Origin: a virus
Direction: 5' to 3' (one strand)
DNA length: 64,000 nucleotides
IMG/VR virus record: IMGVR_UViG_3300006484_001465
Location: 45,444 to 109,443 of that record
Positions 55,513 through 63,164 of the stretch are shown piece after piece. The first letter of the stretch is position 1; each line of letters begins with the position of its first letter. A program made the translations under genes and the position numbers. The notes under the pieces were generated by a model. That model had not been told where the DNA came from. It did not search any database and saw only the letters and a list, made by a program, of their open reading frames with translations.

Positions 55513-55912
55513 AAAAGTTAAAGAAGAAATTTGGGATTATTGTCGTTTGAATGACATACCCAATATTGATGACTTCATATTAAAAATGGTATCTCAAGGG
55601 TTTACTGTTGAAAAGTATGGAGCAGCACCAACAGCCAAAGAACGAATAGTTGAAAAGATTGTTGAAAAAATAATTGAGGTAAAAGTGGATAAAATTGTTG
55701 AAAAGATAGTTGAAGTACCAGTTGAAAAAGAAGTATATATTACTGATAATACTGAAATAAAAACTTTAGCTGACCAAATCACTAAATTGGAAACTGACCG
55801 TGATTATTATAAAAAAGAAATGGAACACTTTCAATTAGAATGGAATAATACCTTGCAAAAATTAGAAATTGAGCAAAGTAAGAATAAAAAGAAAGATATT
55901 TATGGTGAGTAA
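55499..55912 (+). CDS. Unknown coiled-coil protein with VEK-repeat linker, 137 aa
   Basis: A 137-residue protein. The N-terminal ~45 residues (MEIPKKVKEEIWDYCRLNDI) look helical and may be a small binding domain. Then comes a low-complexity run of 'I/V-V-E-K-I-V-E' units (VEKIVEKIIEVKVDKIVEKI), followed by a charged coiled coil to the end. The repeated VEK/VEV linker is seen in many phage and bacterial proteins as an extended spacer. The gene overlaps both neighbours and directly precedes the gp46 N-part. Role unknown. Confidence 0.6.
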   Translation: MEIPKKVKEEIWDYCRLNDIPNIDDFILKMVSQGFTVEKYGAAPTAKERIVEKIVEKIIEVKVDKIVEKIVEVPVEKEVYITDNTEIKTLADQITKLETDRDYYKKEMEHFQLEWNNTLQKLEIEQSKNKKKDIYGE

Positions 55913-56489
55913 TGTTAAAGAGGTTTTAAATATACCTAAGAATGCGAGAATAAAGGTATATTGGGATGATACCCCAGAGAATTATAGTAGAGAATCTAAG
56001 AATAGAGTTCAAAGGTATTTCGCTAAAAAATATGGTATTGATAAAAATAATATCCAGGTTGAGTATAGACCAGTTAGAATTGGTAAGAATGGTAAGTTAA
56101 TACAAATTGATGGTGCATCAATTGATAACATCATGGATACTGCTTACCAAAGAGAATTATTCAAGGAATGGTTAAGTAGGAATAACAAAACTGTTAGTAT
56201 TGAAAGATTATATGCTTTAGATGATAAAGTTAATGGTGAATTAAATAGTGACAATGATGAAGTGTCATACAAACGATGGAATCTAAAATGGGTTACATTA
56301 AATAACTTCTTATCATTTGGTAATGATAATTTTTTCCCTATGAATCACTTTAGAGGGTTAACAGTTGTCAACTCAATTCCAGAAAATCAAGGTGGTAAAT
56401 GTATTAGGTCTGATACTAAGGTTACTATAGAATATAATACTGATGAAATTATTAAAAAACTAGGTTTTTTACCAGATGAGTTAAAATAA
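55902..56489 (+). CDS. 46: gp46 N-terminal part fused to split-intein N fragment
   Basis: The ATG at 55902 (overlapping the previous stop by 11 bases) is chosen over 55869, which would overlap by 44. The product has 195 residues. The first 166 are the N-extein: an N-terminal extension, then LKWVTLNNFLSFGNDNFFPM and GLTVVNSIPENQGGK, the first strands and P-loop start of an SMC/Rad50-like ATPase. From residue 167 the sequence is intein: C-I-R-S-D-T-K-V, block A with the essential Cys1 and an 'S-x-D-T-x-V' core. It stops after 29 intein residues. The P-loop is cut directly after its Lys; the Thr that completes it is in the gene starting at 57567. Alone this half cannot bind ATP, so trans-splicing is required. 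The normal first Gly of the P-loop is Pro here (PENQGGK). Confidence 0.88.
   Translation: MVSNVKEVLNIPKNARIKVYWDDTPENYSRESKNRVQRYFAKKYGIDKNNIQVEYRPVRIGKNGKLIQIDGASIDNIMDTAYQRELFKEWLSRNNKTVSIERLYALDDKVNGELNSDNDEVSYKRWNLKWVTLNNFLSFGNDNFFPMNHFRGLTVVNSIPENQGGKCIRSDTKVTIEYNTDEIIKKLGFLPDELK
56400..56486 (+). other. Split intein N fragment (IntN, 29 aa)
   Basis: The 29 codons begin with TGT (Cys1) right after Gly-Gly-Lys of gp46. CIRSDTKVTIEYN is intein block A; DEIIKKLGFLPDELK follows and ends at TAA. This is much shorter than IntN of common split inteins (~90-120 aa) and close to the atypical split inteins of AceL-TerL type (IntN 25 aa). Confidence 0.87.
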
Positions 56490-56550
56490 ATTACCACATC
56501 TCTTTACCTTTTTGGTTATAAGGTTATATTTATATAAAAATATAATAAGC
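56490..56550 (+). promoter_or_regulatory. Intergenic gap with candidate promoter for the endonuclease
   Basis: TATATTTATA at 56525-56534 is preceded by TTTAC (56503-56507), a layout close to the sigma-factor gene promoter (60462-60492). The box ends 16 bases before the ATG at 56551, so the endonuclease and gp46 C-part may be transcribed independently. No terminator is seen. Confidence 0.4.
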
Positions 56551-57570
56551 ATGGGAAAAAGGTATGAATTTACAGAAGGTGAAATTAAAAATATGGTTGA
56601 TATGTATTTAAATCAATTAGAGGGTGTTTATAATATAGCTAAAAAATATGGTGTCGATGAAAGTGTGATTAAAAATAGATTAATTAAAAGTGGGATTAAG
56701 ATAGCTAAAGGTTCACCTTATTCCATTAAGTATTGGAATCAAAGGGGGCTTAGTGATAATGAATCCAAAGAACATATTAAAACACTTAGACCAGTTAATA
56801 AAGAATATTGGATTAAAAATGGTTACACTGAAGAAGAAGCGATATTACAAATTGAAGGTCAAAAAATGGTTTCTTTAAGAGGTTGTATAGCTAGATTTGG
56901 TGAAAAAGAAGGTATTAAAAAATGGGAAGAGCGAGAAGGTAAAAGAAGTGCTGCTGGTAAACTTGGAAGTACAAATCTTCAATATTGGTTAAATAAAGGA
57001 TATTCTGAAGAAGAATCAATAATAAAACGTTCAGAAAGACAAAAAACATTTTCAAAAGAGGGGTGTATTAAAAAACACGGTGAAGAAAAAGGTTTAATGA
57101 TTTTCACTGAAAGGCAAAATAAATGGTCTAAGTCATTATCATCTGGTGGTAATTTAAAAATAGGGTATTCTAAAATATCACAAGATTTATTTAATGTTTT
57201 ATTGGAAACCTATGATATTGATAATAGAAATAATATTTATTTCGCTACTCACAATAAAGAATATAAATTAGATAAATGTGAATCAGAAGGTGGAATTTGG
57301 TTATATGATTTTACTGATGTCAATAATAAAAAAATAATTGAGTTTCATGGTGATATGTTTCATGGAAACCCCAAGAAATATAAAGCAACAGATTACCCGC
57401 ATCCATTTAGAAATACGATAACAGCACAAGAGATGTGGAATAAGGATAAAAGGAAATTGGATGTTGCTATTGAAGGGGGTTTTGAAGTGTTGGTTATATG
57501 GGATTCCGAATATAGATGGGGAAATAAAGAAGGTGTAATAAATAAATGTAAAAAATTTTTAGAAATATGA
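56551..57570 (+). CDS. Vsr-like homing endonuclease between the intein halves
   Basis: A 339-residue protein. The frame extends to 56512, but the ATG at 56551 (MGKRYEFTEGEIKNMVDMYL) follows a promoter-like box and is preferred. Residues ~1-50 form a likely helix-turn-helix. Three 'Y-W-x-x-x-G-x-S/T-x-x-E' units follow (YWNQRGLSDNES, YWIKNGYTEEEA, YWLNKGYSEEES), interleaved with two 'R/K-x-G-E-x-x-G' units (RFGEKEGIKKWEERE, KHGEEKGLMIFTERQ), probably DNA-binding repeats. The C-terminal ~85 residues are Vsr/EDxHD-like: IIEFHGDMFHGNP, NKDKRKLDVAIEGGFEVLVI and WDSEYRW. Such endonucleases are known from fractured phage genes carrying split inteins. The gene end overlaps the C-part start by ATGA. 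Confidence 0.85.
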   Translation: MGKRYEFTEGEIKNMVDMYLNQLEGVYNIAKKYGVDESVIKNRLIKSGIKIAKGSPYSIKYWNQRGLSDNESKEHIKTLRPVNKEYWIKNGYTEEEAILQIEGQKMVSLRGCIARFGEKEGIKKWEEREGKRSAAGKLGSTNLQYWLNKGYSEEESIIKRSERQKTFSKEGCIKKHGEEKGLMIFTERQNKWSKSLSSGGNLKIGYSKISQDLFNVLLETYDIDNRNNIYFATHNKEYKLDKCESEGGIWLYDFTDVNNKKIIEFHGDMFHGNPKKYKATDYPHPFRNTITAQEMWNKDKRKLDVAIEGGFEVLVIWDSEYRWGNKEGVINKCKKFLEI

Positions 57571-57938
57571 AAAAAGTATTAACAATCGGTGAATTACATA
57601 AAATTTATCAAAAATATGGTGATTTAGGGTTTAAAGTTGAAACACCATATGGTTTTAAAGGTATTGAATGGTGTGGTATAACCGAGGAAAATGCGGATAT
57701 ATATAGATGTGAATTGGAAAATGGTATGTATGTTGAAGGTGCTGATTACCATAAATTAAAACATGAAAATGATGAATTCATTCATTTAAAAGAAGCTGAA
57801 GTAGGAGTACCAATACAAACGATTGATGGGATTAGTAAAATTAAAACCATTGAGTTAATGGATTTTAAAGATACTTTATATGACATACAAGTAGCTGAAG
57901 TTCATCAATATTACACCAATGGTATAGTATCACACAAT
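57567..57938 (+). other. Split intein C fragment (IntC, 124 aa)
   Basis: Starts MKKVLTIGELHKIYQKYGDL. Block F is clear (LYDIQVAEVHQYYTNGI) and is followed by block G, VSHN, with penultimate His123 and Asn124. The next residue, Thr, is the +1 nucleophile. The likely block B histidine is H62 (GADYHKL), but the usual Thr three positions before it is Ala. No endonuclease domain lies inside. Confidence 0.87.
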
Positions 57939-59807
57939 ACAACATTAACTGTTGATTCAATCAAATACTTATTATTTGGTAAAACAACAAAGACTGATAG
58001 AAATGAGGAAGTCTTTAACTTACATAGTGATGACAATGAATTAGTTGTTAGAGGTATGATAGAGATTGAAGGTGATGAGGAAATAATCATCGAAAGAAAC
58101 ATGAAAAGGTCTAAAAATAAATCAGGTGGGTGGACTATAAAGAATACGCTGAATTATTATAAAATACTACCTGATGGTGAAGAAGAAGTATTAAATGATG
58201 AGGACGCAACTAAAACTACCAAAAAGATTAGAGATACTATTGGTACTGAAAAGGATTTTGAATTAGTTGTATTAGCAACTGCTAGAAATTTGGATGATTT
58301 AATTGATTTTACATCTGGAGAAAGTGGTAAGTTATTAACTAGATTCATTGGGCTTGATATTATTGAAACAAAAGAAGAAATAGCTAGAAACATGTATAAT
58401 ACGTTTTCTAAAACTATGAAATCAAACTTACATGATATTGTAACTTTATCTGATGAGATTCAAACACATACTGAGAATATAGTTAAACTAAAAGAAATTG
58501 AGATTGATTTAAATCTTAAATTAGATGCTGAAAAAAAATCAATTATTAATTTGACAAATGAAAAGTTAGATTTAGTTTCCAGTAAGATTAAAATTGATGT
58601 TGAGATATTAACCTTAAACCCATCAAAACTACAAGAAGATATCGATGCAATAATTAAGAGTGGTATTGAATACAAAGGTGAAATTGATACTATAGTTGAA
58701 AGGATAACAGAAATTGGACCATTAGTATTTGATGAAGATAGACATTTTGAGATTACTAATGAAGTTAATACATTAAACACATCTGTCGCTGTTAAATCTG
58801 CCGAAGTTGAAAGATTAAATCAAGTTGTTGAAGATTTGATTGCTGGTGGTATATGTAAAGCTTGTAATAGAAAGTTAGATGATGTTGATAATTCAAATCA
58901 TATATTAGAACACGAAACAACAGCTAAAACTATTGGAACTGAAATTGATAAGATTAACAAAAAATTAAAAAAGTTGAATGATGAGTTAACTAAGTTAAAT
59001 ACTGTTAAAAAATTGGTTGATGAAGTTAATAAATTGGAATTAAGTAAGGATAAGTTTGAAGTTGAGATAACATCATTGAAAAATGATTTAAAATCTAAAA
59101 AAGTTGACTTAAAAAAATATAATGATAATTTAAGTGCTATTGATACTAATAAAAATATTGACGCTACAATATCATCAGTTGATACTAAATTGAATGTTTG
59201 TGACCACCAAAAAACTGAAATAAATAACAAGATACAAAGAGTATTATTGGATATTGAATCAAATGGTACTGATATTGTAAACAAAGATAAACTAATTGTT
59301 CAAATCAAGAAAGAAAAGGAAATTGAAATGATTTACAAATTGTATATTGATATGATTGGTAAGAAAGGCATTAGCAAATTAGTTTTAAGGTCAGTTTTGC
59401 CGATTATCAATTCAGAACTACAAAGATTATTAGATGATGTAACTGATTTTGAAGTTGAAATTTCTATTGACGATAAAAATGAAGTTAGATATTTATTAAT
59501 AAAAGATGATATAGAAAAACAATTAAAAGCTGGTAGTGGTTTTGAAAGAACCGCATCTAGTTTGGCTTTGAGGTGTGTATTAGGTAAAATGTCTAAATTA
59601 TCCATGCCGAATTTTATAACATTTGATGAAGTACTTGGTAGAGTTGCACCAAATAACGTTGAGAAGATGAAATTGTTATTTGATAAAGTTAAAGATATGT
59701 ATGATAATATATTCTTTATAACTCAAAATGAGATTGTTAAGGATTGGGCTGACAACATAGTGACTGTTATCAAAGAAAATAATATATCAAAAATTAAAAT
59801 AAGTTAG
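57567..59807 (+). CDS. 46: Split-intein C fragment fused to gp46 C-terminal part
   Basis: A 746-residue product. Residues 1-124 are intein (IntC) ending V-S-H-N. From Thr125 the C-extein resumes the P-loop (TTLTVDSIKYLLFGKTTKT) and the Rad50/SbcC/gp46 ATPase. A long coiled coil is broken by the zinc hook CKAC (GGICKACNRKLDD). The ABC signature is GSGFERTASSLALR, and Walker B is NFITFDEVLGRV, with FFITQNE as the switch region. Joined to the 166-residue N-extein it gives a 788-residue gp46, larger than T4 gp46 (560 aa) but normal for SbcC-like relatives. The start codon overlaps the endonuclease stop (ATGA), so its translation is probably coupled to that gene. Confidence 0.88.
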   Translation: MKKVLTIGELHKIYQKYGDLGFKVETPYGFKGIEWCGITEENADIYRCELENGMYVEGADYHKLKHENDEFIHLKEAEVGVPIQTIDGISKIKTIELMDFKDTLYDIQVAEVHQYYTNGIVSHNTTLTVDSIKYLLFGKTTKTDRNEEVFNLHSDDNELVVRGMIEIEGDEEIIIERNMKRSKNKSGGWTIKNTLNYYKILPDGEEEVLNDEDATKTTKKIRDTIGTEKDFELVVLATARNLDDLIDFTSGESGKLLTRFIGLDIIETKEEIARNMYNTFSKTMKSNLHDIVTLSDEIQTHTENIVKLKEIEIDLNLKLDAEKKSIINLTNEKLDLVSSKIKIDVEILTLNPSKLQEDIDAIIKSGIEYKGEIDTIVERITEIGPLVFDEDRHFEITNEVNTLNTSVAVKSAEVERLNQVVEDLIAGGICKACNRKLDDVDNSNHILEHETTAKTIGTEIDKINKKLKKLNDELTKLNTVKKLVDEVNKLELSKDKFEVEITSLKNDLKSKKVDLKKYNDNLSAIDTNKNIDATISSVDTKLNVCDHQKTEINNKIQRVLLDIESNGTDIVNKDKLIVQIKKEKEIEMIYKLYIDMIGKKGISKLVLRSVLPIINSELQRLLDDVTDFEVEISIDDKNEVRYLLIKDDIEKQLKAGSGFERTASSLALRCVLGKMSKLSMPNFITFDEVLGRVAPNNVEKMKLLFDKVKDMYDNIFFITQNEIVKDWADNIVTVIKENNISKIKIS

Positions 59808-59828
59808 GTTATATTCACTTTTTTTTAT

Positions 59829-59836
59829 TATATTTG
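59829..59836 (+). promoter_or_regulatory. TATATTTG box before gene 59854
   Basis: A perfect TAnnTTTG -7 element 17 bases before the ATG at 59854. At 20-base spacing the -33 position reads AGG rather than TTG, so this is a weaker match than the other four forward promoters. Confidence 0.5.
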
Positions 59837-59853
59837 CATTATAAATAATAGAT

Positions 59854-60456
59854 ATGACGATTAATTTTAAACATTATTGCGCAGTATTCTTCAACCCAAC
59901 TGATGGTTTAAATGAAGAAGTAAGTAAAATTTGTGAAGAAGCACATAGAACAATGAAGGGTAAGGGTATTTCTATATATACCTTTACCAGCATTGTTGAA
60001 GCACCCATATTAACTGAGTATTTTAAATCTTATGGTAGGAATTTTTTATTATTCGATTTAAAAGAAGAAAACTCTGGTTTTAATTTTATTGATAAGGTGA
60101 AAGAGAATGACTTATTTGGATTTTTAAAATCAAATGAATCTAATAAAGATTTCGAAAAACTATCAAACACGTTAATGGATGATATTCTAAAGGATATTCA
60201 TGGTATTAAAGAATCAACCCCAGATGTTGATATATCTAGTATAATTTCGAATAACCCTTATTTAGGTTCACCAATAACACCTAAAGGGTTTGAAATTTAT
60301 CAACACCCAGAATTAGAAGAATATTCACTTAACATCGATGAAGATATGAGTAAGAAGGATATTAATGAAATGGTGAATAAAATTATCGATAAAGGTGTTG
60401 AAAACCTTACTGATTTAGATAAAAAAATGTTAGATAAATTATCGAATTTACGATAA
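59854..60456 (+). CDS. Unknown 200-aa protein
   Basis: A 200-residue protein (MTINFKHYCAVFFNPTDGLN). The N-terminal ~75 residues alternate strands and helices (GISIYTFTSIVEAPILTEYF, NFLLFDLKEEN) and may form a small alpha/beta fold. The rest is acidic and helical, ending DKKMLDKLSNLR. No family is recognised. It lies between gp46 and the sigma factor and has its own -7 box. Regulatory and replication roles are both possible. Confidence 0.65.
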   Translation: MTINFKHYCAVFFNPTDGLNEEVSKICEEAHRTMKGKGISIYTFTSIVEAPILTEYFKSYGRNFLLFDLKEENSGFNFIDKVKENDLFGFLKSNESNKDFEKLSNTLMDDILKDIHGIKESTPDVDISSIISNNPYLGSPITPKGFEIYQHPELEEYSLNIDEDMSKKDINEMVNKIIDKGVENLTDLDKKMLDKLSNLR

Positions 60457-60461
60457 ATTTG

Positions 60462-60492
60462 TTTACTTTTACAAAAAAAATCGTTATATTTA
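60462..60492 (+). promoter_or_regulatory. Candidate promoter of the sigma-factor gene
   Basis: TTTAC (60462-60466), 18 bases, TATATTTA (60485-60492), extended to TATTTATA (60487-60494). It resembles the proximal promoter of the ssDNA-binding gene, with TTTA in place of TTTG. The predicted leader is about 35 bases. The ATG at 60530 is closed after seven codons; 60534 is the real start. Confidence 0.45.
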
Positions 60493-60533
60493 TATGTCGT
60501 TAGACAGATAACAATTAAGATTATTAATTATGA

Positions 60534-61376
60534 ATGAGCAAAAATTATATTAATTTAAGTGGAAATGATACTGTAACTAAATACTTTAAAGAAGTAAGGA
60601 AATCAAAAGTTATAACACCAGAACAAGAAGTTGAACTGGCAAAAAAAATAAAAGAAGGTGATACGAAGGCAATCGATGAATTAGTATTCGCCAATTTAAA
60701 ATTTGTGATATCAATCGCAAAAGACTATCAAGGTCAGGGTCTACCATTAAGTGACCTAATAAATGAAGGGAATTACGGCTTAATTAAAGCTGCAAATAGA
60801 TTTGACCACACTAGAGGGTTTAGATTTATATCTTATGGTGTATGGTGGATTAGACAATCTATAATACAAAGTTTAAATGATAATGCGAGAATTATTAGAC
60901 TCCCGTCTAATGTTATCAATAAACTAGCATCGTTAAAAAAAGAAATCGAAAAGTTTAAGTTTGAAAATGAGAGAGAACCAGTATATGGCGATATCTTATT
61001 TGAAGATACTGATTCTGAAACATTTGTAGAAATGGAGTTACCAAGTTGTAAATCATTAAATGAAACTGTAACTGAAGATGGTTCAGAATTATATGAGTTA
61101 ATTGAAAACCCAGGAAATATTGTTGAAGATAACTTTTACGAAGTTGATGAAGTTGTTAAATTTGAACTTGAGAAAACTCTATCAATACTCTCAGCAAGAG
61201 AACGAGTAATTATTGATTGTTATTATGGTTTAAATAGTGATTACGAACCTATGACATTAGAAGCTATTGGTGAGAAGTTTAAATTAACAAAAGAAAGAAT
61301 TAGACAAATTAAAGAAAGAGCAATAAGAAAACTTAGATTTAACTCAAGTGACTTACATGATATCTTAAACAAATAA
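60534..61376 (+). CDS. Sigma-70-family sigma factor, RpoD-like
   Basis: A 280-residue sigma factor with all main regions. Region 1.2: TVTKYFKEVRKSKVITPEQE. Region 2: ANLKFVISIAKDYQGQGLPL, then DLINEGNYGLIKAANRFD and the -10-binding helix FISYGVWWIRQSIIQSLNDN. A reduced region 3 follows (NKLASLKKEIEKFKFENERE). Region 4.2: TLEAIGEKFKLTKERIRQIK. It closely resembles Bacteroidota RpoD (about 287 aa) in order and motifs but has a divergent region 3 and different residues flanking the region 2.4 helix. It probably redirects host RNA polymerase to phage promoters, perhaps the TATTTATA/TATATTTA class. T4 uses a much smaller late factor, gp55. Confidence 0.93.
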   Translation: MSKNYINLSGNDTVTKYFKEVRKSKVITPEQEVELAKKIKEGDTKAIDELVFANLKFVISIAKDYQGQGLPLSDLINEGNYGLIKAANRFDHTRGFRFISYGVWWIRQSIIQSLNDNARIIRLPSNVINKLASLKKEIEKFKFENEREPVYGDILFEDTDSETFVEMELPSCKSLNETVTEDGSELYELIENPGNIVEDNFYEVDEVVKFELEKTLSILSARERVIIDCYYGLNSDYEPMTLEAIGEKFKLTKERIRQIKERAIRKLRFNSSDLHDILNK

Positions 61377-61392
61377 CCGAATATTTATTAAT

Positions 61393-62553
61393 ATGAAGAA
61401 AGTATTATTATATTTCATTTTATTAATGGCTGTTACATTAGCAGCCACAGTAGCCTACGTATCAATAAGTGGGTTACTAACAGTATTCAGTGGTGCTGGA
61501 TTTTTAGGATTATTATTCTTTTCAGCGATTGAGATATCTAAAATAATTGCAACATCAGCAATACACACCTATGGTAAGAAAATAGGTTGGGTATACAATG
61601 GTTTGTTATCATTAGGTATTATAATCGCAATGATTATAACATCTATGGGTGTTTATGGGTTCTTAAGTTCAGGATACCAAAAGAATTCAGCAAAATCAGA
61701 TGGTGTTGATAGGGAAATTACGTTAATTGATACCAAAATTAAATTAAAAGAACAATCTAGGGAATCAATCAATTCACAATTAGTTCAAACACAAAAAAGT
61801 GTTTCTCAGTTAAGAACAGCATTGGGTAATAATACTCAGACTAGAGTTGATAGAAGTGGAACCGTTATAACAAGCTCATCAACTGGTAATAGAAAGGCAT
61901 TTGAGAGTCAATTAAAGATTGCTACCGATACTGAGATTAGATTAACTAATGATTTAAATTCAGCTGATTCAGTTATTAACGTTTTATCTGAATCAAAGGT
62001 TGAACTTGAAACCAATGCTGCAATGTCTAGTGAATTAGGCCCATTAAAATACTTAGCTGATGTTACTGGTTCATCAATGGATAATGTAATGAAATGGTTT
62101 ATACTATTATTAATCGTTATCGGTGACCCAATGGCAATTCTAATGATTATCATATTTAATAAAATTATTAATGGTAAAGATGATGCTGTAAGTGATGTTG
62201 TAAATGATGCTGTAAGTAATGCTGTAAATGAGGGAGCAAGTGAGGGAGTAAATGAAGGAGCAAGTGAGGGAGTAAATGAAGAAGAATTTGAAATGCTAGA
62301 CGAACTATTAGCAATCCAATCTATGTCACCACCAGATGGAACTGGTATTTTATCAGCTATGGATATAGTTGAAGAACCTAAACCACAAGAAAGAACAATA
62401 ACGGTTGAAGATTTACCAGAAAGAAACAACCGAGGGTTTAGTGTTAATATCCCAGATAGAAAATCAAATAATAGTGTTGAAAGAATAGGTTCTAATAAAG
62501 AGGTTAGGGACAATGAACCAGGTAAGGTTTTCTTTAAAAAGAAACATTTATGA
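61393..62553 (+). CDS. Multi-pass membrane protein with coiled coil, 386 aa
   Basis: A 386-residue protein. Three N-terminal hydrophobic helices (~4-26, 31-55, 68-92: YFILLMAVTLAATVAYVSIS; GAGFLGLLFFSAIEISKIIA; LLSLGIIIAMIITSMGVYGF) are followed by a ~125-residue helical, charged segment (probably periplasmic or cytoplasmic coiled coil). A fourth helix lies near 236-258 (WFILLLIVIGDPMAILMIII). The tail is cytosol-like, acidic, and contains a short tandem repeat (VNEGASEG twice). The layout resembles DUF4407-type membrane proteins found in Bacteroidota. It is next to lysis genes, but holins are normally much smaller, so a holin role is unproven. Confidence 0.7.
   Translation: MKKVLLYFILLMAVTLAATVAYVSISGLLTVFSGAGFLGLLFFSAIEISKIIATSAIHTYGKKIGWVYNGLLSLGIIIAMIITSMGVYGFLSSGYQKNSAKSDGVDREITLIDTKIKLKEQSRESINSQLVQTQKSVSQLRTALGNNTQTRVDRSGTVITSSSTGNRKAFESQLKIATDTEIRLTNDLNSADSVINVLSESKVELETNAAMSSELGPLKYLADVTGSSMDNVMKWFILLLIVIGDPMAILMIIIFNKIINGKDDAVSDVVNDAVSNAVNEGASEGVNEGASEGVNEEEFEMLDELLAIQSMSPPDGTGILSAMDIVEEPKPQERTITVEDLPERNNRGFSVNIPDRKSNNSVERIGSNKEVRDNEPGKVFFKKKHL
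62224..62271 (+). repeat. Two 24-bp tandem repeats coding VNEGASEG
   Basis: Units 62224-62247 and 62248-62271 differ at one base (gtaaatgagggagcaagtga versus gtaaatgaaggagcaagtga) and encode the same octapeptide. They follow a degenerate Val-Asn/Ser-Asp/Asn-Ala run (62185-62223). This is likely a slippage-prone spacer within the membrane protein tail. Confidence 0.85.
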
Positions 62554-63158
62554 TTGATAAAGAAACATATAAACTAGAAGAAAGTCACTATTTAAATGTG
62601 GAAACAACTAAAAAAAGAATTGTCATAGGCAATTCTTTTTCTATTGATATGAATCATTACAATGGTTGGTTAAATAGGTATAATGGTAAATATAAAAAAA
62701 CATCGATGTATACTATTGCTATAGATGGTAAAATATACGAACACTTCAACCCAAAATACAGTTCAGAAATAATTGATAAAAAAGATTTTGATGAATCAAC
62801 AATTACAATATTATTAGAAAACGAAGGTTGGTTAATTAAAGATTTAAATGATGAAAATCGATACATTACCTATGTTGGTAATATTTATAATAGAATTGAC
62901 GAGGTTTTTGTTAAAAAATGGCGACATAATAAATATTGGTCACCATATAGTCAAAAACAACTAGATTCCACAGTTTATTTAATTAATAAATTGTGTAATG
63001 ATTTTGAAATACCTAAAAATGTCATACACCATAATACTAAAATAAGTAATGGGTATTCATATGAGGGTATTTTATATAAGAGTAATTTAAATACTTACTT
63101 TACAGATGTTAACCCATCTTGGGATTTTGCTGGTATTAAAGAACAAATAGAAAATTAG
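62550..63158 (+). CDS. Probable endolysin, amidase_2-like
   Basis: A 202-residue protein whose start overlaps the previous stop (ATGA). The layout fits N-acetylmuramoyl-L-alanine amidases of the amidase_2/PGRP fold: RIVIGNSFSIDMNHYNGWLN, then TSMYTIAIDGKIYEHFNPKY, TITILLENEGWLIKDLND, a Gln/helix region (YSQKQLDSTVYLINKLCNDF), VIHHNTKISNGYSYEGILYK and a C-terminal DVNPSWDFAGIKEQIE. The position where the first zinc His is usual ('IVIHH') reads VIGNSF, so zinc binding may use other residues or this is a divergent subtype. It has no signal peptide, so it would need a holin. A spanin-like gene follows two genes later. Confidence 0.65.
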   Translation: MIDKETYKLEESHYLNVETTKKRIVIGNSFSIDMNHYNGWLNRYNGKYKKTSMYTIAIDGKIYEHFNPKYSSEIIDKKDFDESTITILLENEGWLIKDLNDENRYITYVGNIYNRIDEVFVKKWRHNKYWSPYSQKQLDSTVYLINKLCNDFEIPKNVIHHNTKISNGYSYEGILYKSNLNTYFTDVNPSWDFAGIKEQIEN

Positions 63159-63164
63159 ATAGAA

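Noticed and set aside
56512-56550. Endonuclease start at 56512 (13 extra residues)
   Set aside because: The extension covers the promoter-like TATATTTATA box and has a hydrophobic, unrelated composition; the ATG at 56551 is better placed.
55902-59807. gp46 broken by a frameshift, sequencing error or pseudogenisation
   Set aside because: The break has intein block A on one side and blocks F/G with His-Asn on the other, and the joined exteins rebuild an uninterrupted P-loop. A 1 kb intact gene lies between; no error would create this.
61908-62513. 201-aa reverse-strand frame opposite the membrane protein
   Set aside because: Ser/Thr/Leu-rich mirror of the forward coding sequence, no promoter or start context, and the forward gene has clear membrane helices.
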